Below are positions 1 through 8,674 of a DNA stretch of 63,589 nt, in pieces. Position 1 is the stretch's first letter; every line of letters begins with the position of its first letter. Under the pieces are notes generated by a model, which saw only the letters and a list, made by a program, of their open reading frames with translations, made no database searches and was not told the origin of the DNA. Made by a program: the position numbers and the translations under genes. The DNA comes from Acidobacteriota bacterium (GTDB lineage Bacteria; Acidobacteriota; Terriglobia; Bryobacterales; Bryobacteraceae). The stretch is taken from assembly GCA_947470805.1 (NCBI GenBank), contig CANIVU010000046.1, positions 1 to 63,589 of the forward strand. The letters run 5' to 3'.

Positions 1-1877
1 TCCACAAACAACGCCGGGTCCTCGATCCGCACCAGCCCCGCCGCCCCGCCCGCCCAGATCCGCCCCAATTTATCCTCCAGCAAAGAAAACGAAGTCACTC
101 CCTTATTCGTATGCGTGATCTGTTCCCCAATCCGCTGAAATTCTTCTACCCGCGTGCCCCCCGTCCGGTTCACCAGCAATCCCCGCTCATCGCCAATCCA
201 AACCCACCCCCGCTTGTCCACCAGCAGCGCCTTCACCAGCCCCAGCCCCACCACCGCTGGCACCGCCGCCACCGAAATCTTCTCCCCCTCCACATCCACC
301 ACCGCCACCCCCGGCAGCCCCTGATAGGTAATCCAATACCGCCCCTTCCCGTCCACCGCAATCAGTCGCACCCACGTCCGCAACAACCCGTCTTTATCCG
401 TCCACCGCGTCCACTTCTCCCCGTCCTTCCGGAACAGGCCCCGCGACGTCGGCACCACCAGCCGCCCTTCCTTGTCGAACGCCAGGCAGATCGCCTGATT
501 CCCCTGCGGAACCCCCGTCAGGTCAAGCCCCGTAATCTTCACCTCCCGCCCGTTTAACTCCGCCTTGTACAGTGTCCGCGCCGCGCCCAGCCAGTAGAAT
601 CCCTGCGGATCCCGCAACACCCTATGCACGTTCGGCCCGTCCTCCACCGGCGGAATAATATACTCCCGGCTAACCGCCCCATTCTTCTCCAGCCGCACCA
701 GCGTCGGCGGCCCCCGGTTCGCCCCCGCCAGCACCGCCCCCTCGCTCGCCTCAATCATCCCCGCAACCGGCCCATACTGCCATTCCGTCTTCGTCCCCGG
801 CTCCCAACGCCGCTCATCCGGCCCCAGCATATAGACACCCCGCGCCGTCCCCAACGCCGTCCGCCCGTCCTGCAACGGCAGCACCCCATACACCGGCCCC
901 ACCACCCCGTCCTCCTTCCCCCAGGCCCGGTACAACGGCGTCCGCAAATCCGCCCGCAACAACCCGCCCCCGCTCTGCCCCACCCACGCCGATCCCTGCC
1001 CGTCCCAATACGCCAACTTCCCGCCAAACCGACCCGTATCCGACTTGGGCGCCAGCCATTCCAGCTCCCCCTTCGCATTCCCGAACGCCATCCCCCGCGG
1101 TCCCCCGAAATACACAATCCCTCCGCGGGACCGGTGCAATATCGTCAACCCCGTCTCCCCCGTCCCGTCCTCCTTCACCCGCCGGTACCGCCCCCCAATC
1201 CGATCGGCCACAAACACCCGATCCTGATCTCTCACCCACACCCGCCCCCACCGGTCCTCGCTCAGCCCCCCGATCGGCAACCCCACTCCCAACGGCGTCG
1301 TCCCCAAAATCCCCGGATCATTCACCCGCAGATCCCGGAACTCCAAACTCCGCCACCGCTCCAACTGCTCCGCGCTGAACTCGCAAATCCGGTCCTCGCA
1401 TCCGGCCATCAACCCCCCGTTCCGTCCAAACGAAACCTGCCCCAATATCCGCCCTTCCCCCTTCACTACCCGCCACTCCGCCCCATCCCCCAACGCCAGC
1501 TTTCCCTCTTCCGTGTTCGTCGCAATCAGCCCCCGCGCGCTCACCGCCACCGACGCAATCGGATCCCGCAAAATCTGCCGGAACCGCCCGCCCTCCAACC
1601 GGTACAACCCCGCCCCGCTCCCCGCCAGCAACGTCCCGCCCGGTTCCACCGCCAAATACGTCACCCCGCGCGCCACCAGCCCTTCCGCCTCCCCAAACCC
1701 GACAAACCGGCGCCCGTCATAACGGTACACCTGCACGCCCGCTGACACCCACAAATACCCGTCCGGCGTCTGCACCGCATCGTAAGGCGCCGAGATCATC
1801 TCCGACCCCGGCACCACCTGCCACGTCTCCGCCCCCGCGGCGAACGCCAGCCCAACCGCCAACACCACCCCCCGCAT
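1..1877 (-). CDS. Ligand-binding sensor-type beta-propeller protein, partial (C-terminus off the left edge)
   Basis: The frame opens with ATG at 1877 and stays open to the window edge, about 625 codons. The start MRGVVLAVGLAFAAGAE looks like a Sec signal peptide, so the product is probably periplasmic or membrane-anchored with an outside sensor. Short repeats of the two-component-regulator-propeller type recur, such as YDAVQTPDGYLWVSAGVQVY, SEDRWGRVWVRDQDRVF and LEDKLGRIWAGGAAGLVRI near the edge. In this family two seven-bladed propellers are usually followed by a Y_Y_Y domain and then a kinase, GGDEF or HTH output module; that part lies outside, so the output is unknown. It starts 3 bp beyond the stop of the DUF1080 gene, so the two are probably co-transcribed. 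Confidence 0.82.
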   Translation of the reverse strand, partial: MRGVVLAVGLAFAAGAETWQVVPGSEMISAPYDAVQTPDGYLWVSAGVQVYRYDGRRFVGFGEAEGLVARGVTYLAVEPGGTLLAGSGAGLYRLEGGRFRQILRDPIASVAVSARGLIATNTEEGKLALGDGAEWRVVKGEGRILGQVSFGRNGGLMAGCEDRICEFSAEQLERWRSLEFRDLRVNDPGILGTTPLGVGLPIGGLSEDRWGRVWVRDQDRVFVADRIGGRYRRVKEDGTGETGLTILHRSRGGIVYFGGPRGMAFGNAKGELEWLAPKSDTGRFGGKLAYWDGQGSAWVGQSGGGLLRADLRTPLYRAWGKEDGVVGPVYGVLPLQDGRTALGTARGVYMLGPDERRWEPGTKTEWQYGPVAGMIEASEGAVLAGANRGPPTLVRLEKNGAVSREYIIPPVEDGPNVHRVLRDPQGFYWLGAARTLYKAELNGREVKITGLDLTGVPQGNQAICLAFDKEGRLVVPTSRGLFRKDGEKWTRWTDKDGLLRTWVRLIAVDGKGRYWITYQGLPGVAVVDVEGEKISVAAVPAVVGLGLVKALLVDKRGWVWIGDERGLLVNRTGGTRVEEFQRIGEQITHTNKGVTSFSLLEDKLGRIWAGGAAGLVRIEDPALFV

Positions 1878-1880
1878 GCG

Positions 1881-2558
1881 CTACTTCAGCTCCCGCACCC
1901 GAACTCCCCGGAACGCCGTAAAATGCCCATGATCCTGCAGCACAATAAACCCCTTCACCGGCACGCCAAACTTCTTCCACGTCGCAAATTTCCCCACCGA
2001 AACCCGCTTCTTATAATCCTCACTCCAGAAGTCAAACGAACACGCCAGCTTCCCATTCAAATACTGCTCCACATGCTTCCCCCGCGCCACAATCCGCGAC
2101 TTGTTCCACTGCCCCACCGCCACCGGTTCTACGCCCTTCGCCGGCGGATACAACGCATACGCCGCCCCGCTCCACCGGTCCTCCCCGTTCTTCCCGTCCG
2201 GATGGGAACCCCCGTCCAACAGCTGATACTCCACACCCGTCCACTGCGGCCGTTCTTCGTCTTCCGTCGACCGGTAAAACACGCCGCTATTCCCACCCGG
2301 CGCATTCTTCCACTCAAACTCCAACTCAAAATCCCCAAACTCCCGCACCGTCCGCAAGTAAGTCCCGCCCTGCCCCGGTGTCCCCGGCACGCCCTGCCGG
2401 TCCACGATAATCGCCCCGTCCTTCACCTTCCATACCGGATTCACCGGGCCCCGCCAACCCGTCCAACCCGTCAACGTCTTCCCGTCAAACAGCGTGATCC
2501 ACCCGCCGTCCGCCGCCATCGCGCTAACCGCCACTAACAGTACGCCCAGTATCTTCAT
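1881..2558 (-). CDS. DUF1080 (3-keto-disaccharide hydrolase-type) secreted protein
   Basis: The 225-residue product begins MKILGVLLVAVSAMA, a signal peptide, followed by the DUF1080 opening WITLFDGKTLTGW. Other family landmarks are the FELEFEWK strand, GGNSGVFYRS, a WTGVEYQLLDG segment and the C-terminal GFIVLQDHGH strand. The fold is a concanavalin/laminin-G-like jelly roll. The Pfam family is named for hydrolysis of 3-keto-glycosides, which implies a periplasmic glycoside-degrading role. The frame extends upstream to 2768, but that extension is Arg-rich and overlaps the neighbouring gene, so the ATG ahead of the signal peptide was chosen. It lies 22 bp after the DUF2278 gene and 3 bp before the propeller gene. 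A Gfo/Idh/MocA gene at 21.8 kb is a possible 3-keto-forming partner, though it is not adjacent. Confidence 0.88.
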   Translation of the reverse strand: MKILGVLLVAVSAMAADGGWITLFDGKTLTGWTGWRGPVNPVWKVKDGAIIVDRQGVPGTPGQGGTYLRTVREFGDFELEFEWKNAPGGNSGVFYRSTEDEERPQWTGVEYQLLDGGSHPDGKNGEDRWSGAAYALYPPAKGVEPVAVGQWNKSRIVARGKHVEQYLNGKLACSFDFWSEDYKKRVSVGKFATWKKFGVPVKGFIVLQDHGHFTAFRGVRVRELK

Positions 2559-2580
2559 AAGTAGATACTGTAACTTCTTT

Positions 2581-3267
2581 TTACCCGCCCGCGCCCGCCG
2601 CCTTGGCCTTCTTCTTCGCATGGCCCTTTTCATCGGTGTCCCAGCTCTGCGATTGAAACGCCAGAAACACGCCAATCCACTTCTCCGCCTTCCCCGCTTC
2701 CGCCGGAAAATGCAGCACCAATCCGCCGTCCTGCCACACCCCATCGTCTTTCTTGAACGCCGCCACATTCCCCTGATTCATGTGTATATCGTGGACCCCC
2801 GAACCCGGGTTGAAATCAAAGTACTGATCCCGCTTCGTCTCCGGTCCCCACGCCTGCCCGAACGCATAAATCCGCGGCTTATCGGCATGCACCGCATCCA
2901 TCACCGCCTCGTCCAGCAGGTCCCCCAAATCATTCTTCGGCCCCGGTTTGATATTCGGTAACACCGTCATATCCGCCTTCGTAAACAACCCGCCCCGCAC
3001 AAAGTCCAACGCCAGCCCGCCCGGCTTACTCCCCAACGGCGTAAACCCGTCCTTCAACTTCTTCAACGCCGTCCGCATCCCCGCCGGCAACGTGCTCGTC
3101 GTAAAGTACAGCAACTCCGGCGGCTTCTCTTTGGAAAGCACATTCACCGCAATCCGGTGCTGCGCCTTCCCGTCAGTCACCAGGATCTGAAAGTGGTCCT
3201 TGTTCGTCTTCGGCCGCAGGCGATGAAGCACCGCGCCCTTCAATACTCCGTAACGGTTCAGTTGCAT
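2581..3267 (-). CDS. DUF2278 family protein (YukJ-like)
   Basis: This 228-residue protein starts MQLNRYGVLKGAVLHR, matching the YGVLKG opening of DUF2278, and continues with DHFQILV, HRIAVNVLSKE, PELLYF and the hallmark PGGLALDFVRGGLF. The C-terminal half contains GVHDIHMNQG and a WIGVFLAFQSQSWDTD segment typical of the longer family members. No signal peptide or membrane segment is seen, so it is probably cytoplasmic. The function of the family is unknown. An in-frame ATG at 3303 would add 12 residues, but the family begins at the start used here. It is divergent from the DUF1592 gene, and the short gap probably holds both promoters. Confidence 0.85.
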   Translation of the reverse strand: MQLNRYGVLKGAVLHRLRPKTNKDHFQILVTDGKAQHRIAVNVLSKEKPPELLYFTTSTLPAGMRTALKKLKDGFTPLGSKPGGLALDFVRGGLFTKADMTVLPNIKPGPKNDLGDLLDEAVMDAVHADKPRIYAFGQAWGPETKRDQYFDFNPGSGVHDIHMNQGNVAAFKKDDGVWQDGGLVLHFPAEAGKAEKWIGVFLAFQSQSWDTDEKGHAKKKAKAAGAGG

Positions 3268-3317
3268 AACCCGATAGTGCCCCGCGCCCCCCTCCCGTTT
3301 CATGTATAGTGCGTATC

Positions 3318-5606
3318 ATGAGCCGTTTTGCGCTCAAGGCCTTGTATTGCCTGACGGCCCTCACCGCCGCCGCGCAAGCCCCATCGCCCGAGCAAACTTT
3401 CATCAACAAAAACTGCCTCGGCTGCCACAGCCGAGCCACCCGCAGTGGCAATCTCAACCTCGAAGATTCCACCCCCGCCCAGCACCCCGAACGCTGGGAA
3501 AAAGTGCTCCGCCGCCTCCGCGGCCGCACCATGCCGCCCCTCGGTATCCCCCACCCGCCCGAAGCCGCCTACCTGGCCACCATCGCTACCCTCGAAAAAT
3601 CCCTCGACGGCCTCCCCTCGAACCCCGGTCGCACCGACACCTTCCGCCGCCTCAACCGCACCGAATACCAGAACGCCGTCCGCGACCTCCTCGCCGTCGA
3701 CATCGACGTCACCAACCTCCTCCCCACCGACGAATCCAGCCACGGTTTCGACAACATCACCGTTGGCGATCTCTCCCCGACATTGCTCGAACGCTACCTC
3801 TCCGCCGCCCGCAAAATCGCCCGCCTCACCGTCGGCACCCCCGCCCGCGCCCCCGGCGGCGAAACCTTCAATCTCCCTCCCGACCTCACCCAAGAGGATC
3901 CCTTCGACGGTCTCCCCCTCGGCACCCGCGGCGGCAAAGTCGTCCGATACACCTTCCCCGTCAACGCCGAATACGAGTTCCAAATCCGCCTCGCCCGCGA
4001 TCGCAACGAACACGTCGAAGGCATCGCCGGCACCCACGAAGTAACCCTCCTGATCGATGGCGCCCCCGTCAAATCCTTCACCGTCAAACCGCCCCCCACC
4101 GGTCAGGATCACAACCTCGTCGACAAACACTTAAACGTAAAAATCCCAATAAAAGCCGGCCCCCACACCGTCGCCGTCGCCTTCCCCCGCAAAACCGGAG
4201 CCCTCCTCGAAACCGAACGCCAGCCCTACCAGGCCCACTTCAACATGGACCGCCACCCCCGCGTCCAACCCGCCGTCTACTCGGTCTCCATCAACGGCCC
4301 TTACGGCGAGCAAGCCCCCGGTGATACCCCCAGCCGCCGCCGCCTCTTCGTCTGCCAGACGAAGGACGATGCCTGCGCCAAAAAGATCGTCACCACCCTC
4401 GCCCGCCGAGCTTTCCGCCGCCCCGTCAACGACACGGACATCGCCGCCCCCCTGAAATTCTTCAAGCAACAACCGGACTTCGAAACCGGCATCGAAATGG
4501 CCCTCCGCGCCGTCCTCGTCAGCCCCGAATTCCTCTTCCGCGTCGAAGCCGATCCCGCGAACGTCGCCCCCAAAACCGCCTACAAAATCAGCGACCTCGA
4601 ACTCGCCTCCCGCTTGAGCTTCTTCCTCTGGTCCAGTATCCCCGACGACGAACTCCTCGACGCCGCCATCCAGGGCAAGCTCAAACAACCCGCCCAACTC
4701 GAACGCCAGGTCCGCCGCCTCCTCGCCGACAAACGCGCGAACGTGTTAATCACCAACTTCGCCGAGCAATGGCTCTATCTCCGCAACCTCAGCTCCTCCA
4801 ACCCCGACATGCGTTTATTCGCCGGCTTCGATGACAACCTCCGCCAGGCATTCCGAAAAGAGACGGAACTCTTCATCGAAAGCATCGTCCGCGAAGACCG
4901 CTCCGTCCTCGACCTCCTCCGCGCCAACTACACCTTCGTCAACGGCCGATTAGCCAAGCATTACGGCATCCCCAACGTCTACGGCCCCCGCTTCCAGCGC
5001 GTCGAATTCCCCGAAGCCGACCGCGTCCGCGGCGGCCTCCTCCGCCACGGCAGCATCCTCACCGTCACCAGTTACGCCACCCGCACCTCCCCCGTCATCC
5101 GCGGCAAATGGATCCTCGAAAACATCCTCGGCGTCCCGCCCCCTCCCCCTCCCCCCGCCGTCCCCGCGCTAGCCGAAAAAGTGAACATGTCCAAACCCAT
5201 GTCCATGCGCGAACGCCTCGCCGAGCACCGTGACAACCCCGCCTGCCGCGGCTGCCACCAGCTCATGGACCCCATCGGCTTCGCGCTCGAAAACTACGAC
5301 GCCGTCGGCAAATACCGAAAAACCGAAAACGCCCGCCCCCTCGACCTCTCCGGCGGCCTCCCCGACGGCAGCAAATTCCAAGGCGTCGACGGCCTCCAAA
5401 AGGCGCTCCTAAACCGCCCCGAAATCTTCGCCGGCACGTTCACCGAAAAGCTAATGACCTACGCCCTCGGACGAGGAGTGGAAGCGACCGACGCCCCCGC
5501 CGTCCGCAAAATCGTCCGCGAAACCCAACCCAAGGACTTCAAGTTCTCGGCCTTCATCCTGTCCATCGTCAACAGCACCCCATTCCAAATGAGGAGATCG
5601 TCATGA
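3318..5606 (+). CDS. DUF1592-family c-type-heme-motif protein (DUF1587/1592/1588/1585 set)
   Basis: This 762-residue exported protein has a signal peptide (MSRFALKALYCLTALTAAAQ), then a heme-c motif C33-LG-C36-H37. Next come the DUF1587 block (RRLNRTEYQNAVRDLL), a carbohydrate-binding-like middle (about 190-320), DUF1595/DUF1592 (ARRAFRRPV, LASRLSFFLWSSIPDDELL), DUF1588 with a second CxxCH (CRGCHQLMDPIGFALENYD) and DUF1585 at the end. The family is abundant in Planctomycetes and Acidobacteria; its reaction is unknown. An in-frame GTG at 3309 is possible, but the ATG sits directly before the signal peptide. The stop overlaps the start of the DUF1552 gene by 4 bp, implying coupled translation and a joint task outside the cytoplasm. 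Confidence 0.9.
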   Translation: MSRFALKALYCLTALTAAAQAPSPEQTFINKNCLGCHSRATRSGNLNLEDSTPAQHPERWEKVLRRLRGRTMPPLGIPHPPEAAYLATIATLEKSLDGLPSNPGRTDTFRRLNRTEYQNAVRDLLAVDIDVTNLLPTDESSHGFDNITVGDLSPTLLERYLSAARKIARLTVGTPARAPGGETFNLPPDLTQEDPFDGLPLGTRGGKVVRYTFPVNAEYEFQIRLARDRNEHVEGIAGTHEVTLLIDGAPVKSFTVKPPPTGQDHNLVDKHLNVKIPIKAGPHTVAVAFPRKTGALLETERQPYQAHFNMDRHPRVQPAVYSVSINGPYGEQAPGDTPSRRRLFVCQTKDDACAKKIVTTLARRAFRRPVNDTDIAAPLKFFKQQPDFETGIEMALRAVLVSPEFLFRVEADPANVAPKTAYKISDLELASRLSFFLWSSIPDDELLDAAIQGKLKQPAQLERQVRRLLADKRANVLITNFAEQWLYLRNLSSSNPDMRLFAGFDDNLRQAFRKETELFIESIVREDRSVLDLLRANYTFVNGRLAKHYGIPNVYGPRFQRVEFPEADRVRGGLLRHGSILTVTSYATRTSPVIRGKWILENILGVPPPPPPPAVPALAEKVNMSKPMSMRERLAEHRDNPACRGCHQLMDPIGFALENYDAVGKYRKTENARPLDLSGGLPDGSKFQGVDGLQKALLNRPEIFAGTFTEKLMTYALGRGVEATDAPAVRKIVRETQPKDFKFSAFILSIVNSTPFQMRRSS

Positions 5607-6913
5607 TCATCACCCAGAAATCTCTCCCCCGCCGCACCCTGCTCCGCGGCCTCGGCACGGCCCTCGCCCTGCCCATGCTCGACGCCATGGTCCCCGCGCT
5701 CTCCGCCGCGCCCACCGCCCCCATCCGCCGCCTCGGCTACGTCTATATCCCCATGGGCGCCCACATCCCCGATTGGACCCCCGCCTCCCCCGAAGGTCCC
5801 CTCGGCAAGCTCTCCCCCATCCTGAAATCCCTCGAGTCCGTGCGCGACCACCTCACCGTCGTCAGCAACCTCGAACTCCGCAACGCCTACCCCGGCACCC
5901 ACGCCACCTCCAACGCAGCGTTCTTATCTGCCGCCACCGCCAAGTGGACCGAGTCAACCGACTACCACCTCGCCACCACCGCCGACCAGCTAGCCGCCAA
6001 ACAAATCGGCCAAGCCACCCGCCTCCCGTCCCTGGAACTCGCCATGGACCTGCTGACCACCGTCGGCCAGTGCGATAACGGCTACGCCTGCGTCTACCAG
6101 AACAACCTCAGTTGGAGCTCGCCCACCACGCCTCTCCCCGCCGAAGCCCACCCCCGCGTGGCCTTTGAGCGCTTGTTCGGAGAAGGCGGCCCCGCCGCCG
6201 ACCGCCGCGCCGAATTGAGCAAGGACGCCAGCCTCCTCGATTGGGTCAAAGAAGACATCGCCCGCCTGCAGAAGAAGCTCGGCGCCAACGACCGTACGAA
6301 GGTAGCCGAATACCTCGACACCGTCCGCGAAGTCGAACGCCGCGTGCAAAAAGCAGAAGCCGAAGCAGCCGACAGCAAGTTGAAGGATCTCGACCGTCCC
6401 ATCGGCGTCCCCGTCGCCTACGCCGACCACGCCCGCCTGATGTTCGACCTCCAAGCCTTGGCGCTCCAAGGCGATGTCACCCGCGTCATCACCTTCCAAC
6501 TCGCCCGCGAGACGTCGACGCGCACCTACCCCGAAATCGGCGTGGCCGAACCGCACCACCCGCTCACCCACAACGGCGGCGACCTCGAAAAGCTCGCCAA
6601 AGTGGCCAAAATCAACGCCTTCCACGTCTCCCTCTTCGCGGGCTTCCTCGAAAAACTGAAGTCCATCCCCGATGGCGACGGCACCCTCCTCGACCACACG
6701 ACGTACCTCTACGGCAGCGGCATGTGCAACGCCGACAAGCACGACCACACCAACCTGCCTATCCTCGTAGCCGGCGGCAGTCGCACCCCGGGCGGTCGCC
6801 ACATCCGCTACGAAAAGGCCACGCCGCTCGCAAATCTCCACCTCACCCTCCTCGACCGAGCCGGCGTCCGCATCGACTCCTTCGCCGACAGCAAAGGCAA
6901 AGTCGCCCTGTGA
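5603..6913 (+). CDS. DUF1552 family Tat-exported protein
   Basis: The 436-residue protein begins with a Tat-like leader (SLPRRTLLRGLGTALALPML) and shows the DUF1552 landmarks RRLGYVYIPMGAH, LTVVSNLELRN, FERLFGEGG, a coiled segment LDTVREVERRVQKAE, TRVITFQLARETS and LDHTTYLYGSGMCNADKHDH. It is related to the DUF1501/sulfatase-like exported proteins, but no catalytic residue can be assigned. Its ATG overlaps the DUF1592 stop (ATGA), and its own stop overlaps the GTG of the ankyrin gene, making a tightly coupled three-gene operon. The twin-arginine leader suggests folding, perhaps with a cofactor, before export. Confidence 0.9.
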   Translation: MIITQKSLPRRTLLRGLGTALALPMLDAMVPALSAAPTAPIRRLGYVYIPMGAHIPDWTPASPEGPLGKLSPILKSLESVRDHLTVVSNLELRNAYPGTHATSNAAFLSAATAKWTESTDYHLATTADQLAAKQIGQATRLPSLELAMDLLTTVGQCDNGYACVYQNNLSWSSPTTPLPAEAHPRVAFERLFGEGGPAADRRAELSKDASLLDWVKEDIARLQKKLGANDRTKVAEYLDTVREVERRVQKAEAEAADSKLKDLDRPIGVPVAYADHARLMFDLQALALQGDVTRVITFQLARETSTRTYPEIGVAEPHHPLTHNGGDLEKLAKVAKINAFHVSLFAGFLEKLKSIPDGDGTLLDHTTYLYGSGMCNADKHDHTNLPILVAGGSRTPGGRHIRYEKATPLANLHLTLLDRAGVRIDSFADSKGKVAL

Positions 6914-8238
6914 AACTCTCGTTGATCCTCCTGTCCGCCGTGGCCTTGTTCGCGATAGACCCGGACGGAACAACGCCCCTCCACTGGGCCGCCCACAACG
7001 ACGACGTAGCCAGCGCCCAGCGTCTCCTGAAGAGCGGAGCCGACCCCAAAGCCGCCAACCAGTTCGGCATCACGCCCCTGTCGCTCGCCTGCACCAACGG
7101 CAGCGCCCCCATGGTGGAGCTTCTCCTGAAAGCAGGAGCCGATCCCAACACCACCCTCCCGGGCGGCGAAACAGCGCTAATGACCTGCTCAAGAACGGGG
7201 AAGCCGGACGCCATTCGCGCGCTGCTGAAGGCCGGAGCCAACGTCAACGCGCGCGAACAGAAGAGCGGCCAGACGGCCCTGATGTGGGCCGCTGCCGAAG
7301 GCAACGGCGAAGCCGTCGGAGCCCTGCTGGCCGGCAAGGCCGAACTGAATGCCAGAGTCGACTCCGGCTACACGGCATTCCTCTTCGCCGTCCGCGAAGG
7401 TCACATCGGTGTCGTAAGGACGCTGCTAAAAGCAGGCGTCGACGTCAACGAAACGATCCAACCCGGCCTGATCTCCGGCAAGAAATTCGCCCAAGTCCGA
7501 GCCGGCCCAAGACCCGGAACAACAGCTTTGCTAATTGCAGTAACCAACGCCCACTACGAACTAGCGAGCGTGCTGCTGGACATGGGAGCCGACCCCAACG
7601 CCTCCATCCCCGGCCTGACCGTCCTCCACGCCATCACAACCGTACGGAAGCCCGGAGTAGGCGACAACGACCCCGCCCCCGATGGTTCGGGGAACATGAC
7701 CGCGATCGAATTCGTCCGCAAGATCGCCGCCAAAGGCGCGAACCTGAACGCAAAAATGACCAAGAAAATCGGTCTGGGCCTAACGGCAATCAACACCGTT
7801 GGAGCGACCCCCTTCTTCATGGCCGCCCGCACCGCCGACACCGAACTGATGCGAGTGCTAGTAGAACTCGGAGCCGACCCCAAGATCAACAACGCCGACA
7901 ACTCCACCCCGCTAATGGCCGCCGCCGGCCTCGGCACAAGGTCCCCCGGCGAAGACAGCGGCACCGAGCCCGAAGTCCTGGAGGCAATCGAATATCTGAT
8001 CAGCATCGGAGCCGACGTAAATGCGGTGGATGACAAAGGCGAAACCGCGATGCACAGCGCCGCCTACAAGAACTACCCCAAAGCCGTGCAGCTGTTAGCA
8101 AAAAAAGGCGCAAAGCGCGACGTGTGGGATAAACCCAACAAGCAAGGCTGGACGCCCATGCGAATCGCGGAAGGCTACCGTTTCGGCAACTTCAAACCCA
8201 GCCCCGACACCGTCGCCGCCCTCCAATCATTAAATTAG
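6910..8238 (+). CDS. Exported ankyrin-repeat protein
   Basis: The start is the GTG inside GTGA that overlaps the DUF1552 stop; it is followed by a short hydrophobic leader (KLSLILLSAVALFA), so the 442-residue protein is probably exported. Ankyrin repeats fill the rest: DGTTPLHWAAHNDDVASAQR, FGITPLSLACTNGSAPMVEL, SGQTALMWAAAEGNGEAVGA, ATPFFMAARTADTELMRV and KGETAMHSAAYKNYPKAVQ. Ankyrin domains act as binding surfaces, so it may hold the DUF1592/DUF1552 pair together or contact its substrate; that is inference from the operon. The last codons and the TAG stop lie inside a palindromic repeat (8229-8257). Confidence 0.88.
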   Translation: MKLSLILLSAVALFAIDPDGTTPLHWAAHNDDVASAQRLLKSGADPKAANQFGITPLSLACTNGSAPMVELLLKAGADPNTTLPGGETALMTCSRTGKPDAIRALLKAGANVNAREQKSGQTALMWAAAEGNGEAVGALLAGKAELNARVDSGYTAFLFAVREGHIGVVRTLLKAGVDVNETIQPGLISGKKFAQVRAGPRPGTTALLIAVTNAHYELASVLLDMGADPNASIPGLTVLHAITTVRKPGVGDNDPAPDGSGNMTAIEFVRKIAAKGANLNAKMTKKIGLGLTAINTVGATPFFMAARTADTELMRVLVELGADPKINNADNSTPLMAAAGLGTRSPGEDSGTEPEVLEAIEYLISIGADVNAVDDKGETAMHSAAYKNYPKAVQLLAKKGAKRDVWDKPNKQGWTPMRIAEGYRFGNFKPSPDTVAALQSLN

Positions 8239-8257
8239 TGCCAAGCACCAATTTAAT
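8229..8257. repeat. 29-nt imperfect palindrome, GTGCC-A-AGCAC core, containing a stop codon
   Basis: AT-rich arms (ATTAAATT / AATTTAAT) surround a GTGCCAAGCAC core. The TAG stop of the ankyrin gene is at 8236-8238, inside the repeat. It is a diverged copy of the perfect palindrome at 8339-8367, with two mispairs between the arms. Confidence 0.85.
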
Positions 8258-8338
8258 CTAGAACCTGCCAAAAATAGGATTACTCCTCCCCTCCGGCCCC
8301 CAAACAGGCCGAAAACGCCCCATATCCCCCCTCCAAAC

Positions 8339-8367
8339 ATTAAATTGGTGCCAGGCACCAATTTAAT
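8339..8367. repeat. 29-nt perfect palindrome with GGTGCCAGGCACC core
   Basis: Two 14-nt arms pair perfectly around a single central A. No T-run follows on either strand, so it is not a standard intrinsic terminator. It lies in the 424-bp spacer (8239-8662) between two convergent ankyrin genes, which otherwise holds only repeats and C-rich filler with no credible gene. Confidence 0.9.
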
Positions 8368-8372
8368 CTCCC

Positions 8373-8392
8373 AAACCGTGTCACACACAATT
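8373..8392. repeat. AAACCGTGTCACACACAATT repeat, copy 1
   Basis: First of three near-identical units in the spacer between the ankyrin genes; it begins 5 bp after the perfect palindrome. Confidence 0.8.
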
Positions 8393-8460
8393 AATTCCCG
8401 CCCCCTCCCGCCACCCACTTAGCCCCTAACCCCAATCCCCTCAACACCGCCCTCCCCCGA

Positions 8461-8476
8461 AAACCGTGTCACACAC
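8461..8476. repeat. AAACCGTGTCACACAC repeat, copy 2
   Basis: Second unit, same orientation, preceded like copy 3 by a CCCCCGA run. Confidence 0.8.
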
Positions 8477-8654
8477 GGATTCGCTCTCCCCGCTCCTCCA
8501 CCCTCAATCAACTCGTCGTTCGCAAGATCCCGCCCGTCCGCAGTCAAGCCGAGAACACCACAAACCATTCCGAATCAATAACCTGCCGCCAGCCGTAGTA
8601 CTCCACAAGCCAGCCCCCCCTACAATCCAAAACCCGCCAACCACCCTCCCCCGA

Positions 8655-8674
8655 AAACCGTGTTACACACAATT
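8655..8674. repeat. AAACCGTGTTACACACAATT repeat, copy 3, containing a stop codon
   Basis: Third unit with one base change relative to copy 1. On the minus strand the changed base forms part of the TAA stop (8663-8665) of the second ankyrin gene, so the final residues of that protein are encoded by the repeat. Confidence 0.82.

Noticed and set aside
2559-2768. Longer N-terminus for the DUF1080 protein
   Set aside because: The extra 70 residues are Arg-rich, lie before a signal peptide and overlap the DUF2278 gene.
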